This document shows, piece by piece, positions 61,641 through 64,000 of a stretch of DNA of 64,000 bases. Numbering within the stretch: position 1 is the stretch's first letter; each line of letters starts with the position of its first letter. The stretch lies in contig OX155955.1 in NCBI GenBank assembly GCA_944548615.1, forward strand, positions 14,289,039 to 14,353,038, written 5' to 3'. Origin of the DNA: Micropterix aruncella. Lineage: Eukaryota; Arthropoda; Insecta; Lepidoptera; Micropterigidae. Under the pieces are notes generated by a model that was not told the DNA's origin, ran no database searches, and worked only from the letters and a program-made list of their open reading frames with translations. Position numbers and translations under genes: made by a program.

Positions 61641-61843
61641 AGAAGTGACACTGTTCCGTGAAGAACCGAGTAAATCATAATAAAATGGAATAGTAACACT
61701 ACCCCTCTCTAACGGCGGTTTTTAGAAGTACAATTGTGACTCTTTTCTGCTGTATAGAATTGAACCTTGCGCATTTAACTGCATTATTAACTCAAAATCA
61801 CCGAATTTTGAGTTGTGTCAGTTTTCCATGTAACGTACGATAT

Positions 61844-64000
<2,157 letters not shown>

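Larger units (their letters stand above)
58744..61843 (-). mobile_element. 3.1-kb TIR element with unknown transposase
   Basis: The ends are imperfect inverted repeats of about 38 bp: ATATCGCACGTCACATAG, then AAAACTGACACAACTCAAAA at the left. The same pattern (ATATCGTACGTTACATGG and the identical AAAACTGACACAACTCAAAA) is inverted at the right. Near the right end AGTGTCACTTTC-like words repeat (61555, 61588, 61647 inverted), as subterminal transposase sites often do. A minus-strand gene structure and a dyad array lie inside. No DDE domain was found and no target duplication is certain, so the class is open. Confidence 0.6.

Overview
The window looks like nuclear DNA of an insect, most likely a moth or butterfly (Lepidoptera). 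It is AT-rich, introns are flanked by GT/AG, and it carries long (TA)n arrays. It also has a short Helitron with the end sequences typical of Lepidoptera, and dense young and old transposon debris. I recognise no prokaryotic gene, rRNA, tRNA or CRISPR array. The species call is inference from repeat style and cannot be proven here.

Host gene (3789-21533, + strand): four consecutive in-frame exons (3789-3920, 4140-4274, 18527-18682, 21328-21438) encode the C-terminal part of a sodium-dependent neurotransmitter-transporter family protein (SLC6/NSS), roughly TM9 to TM12 plus the cytoplasmic tail. A polyadenylation signal follows at 21528. Upstream exons lie outside the window. The 14.25-kb intron at 4275-18526 has been colonised by a Penelope-like retroelement, hAT elements, non-LTR fragments and foldback elements. 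No second host protein-coding gene could be supported in the remaining 42 kb.

Mobile DNA: the best preserved coding sequence is a Penelope-like element (about 6811-10522). It has a 623-codon ORF (reverse transcriptase plus GIY-YIG endonuclease) preceded by an inverted, 5'-truncated copy of its own 3' half. The two 1312-bp arms appear identical. The whole element sits in a (TA)n microsatellite, and both tails carry a hammerhead-like motif. Non-LTR retrotransposon relics occur at 300-745, 3317-3420, 10969-11517, 16986-17450, 19436-20930, 33044-33545 and 42130-42600. DNA transposons with exact ends include hAT elements at 46940-47886 (8-bp duplication GTGACGTG) and 48552-49214 (ATCTATTG). A hAT-like MITE lies at 51561-51954 (ACAATACG), an older hAT-like element at 4819-5329, a hAT transposase relic at 14016-14949, a Tc1/mariner relic at 49971-50842 and a Helitron at 28128-28853.

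Other structure: there are several families of unnamed dispersed repeats, foldback elements (3417, 13582, 24621, 46701), 108-bp and 119-bp tandem arrays, and a 0.4-kb diverged tandem duplication at 33624-34465. The most intriguing unexplained region is 58744-61843, an element bounded by inverted repeats. It has a plausible spliced minus-strand transcript and a regular array of four dyad-symmetric sites spaced 42-43 bp apart (59817-59961).
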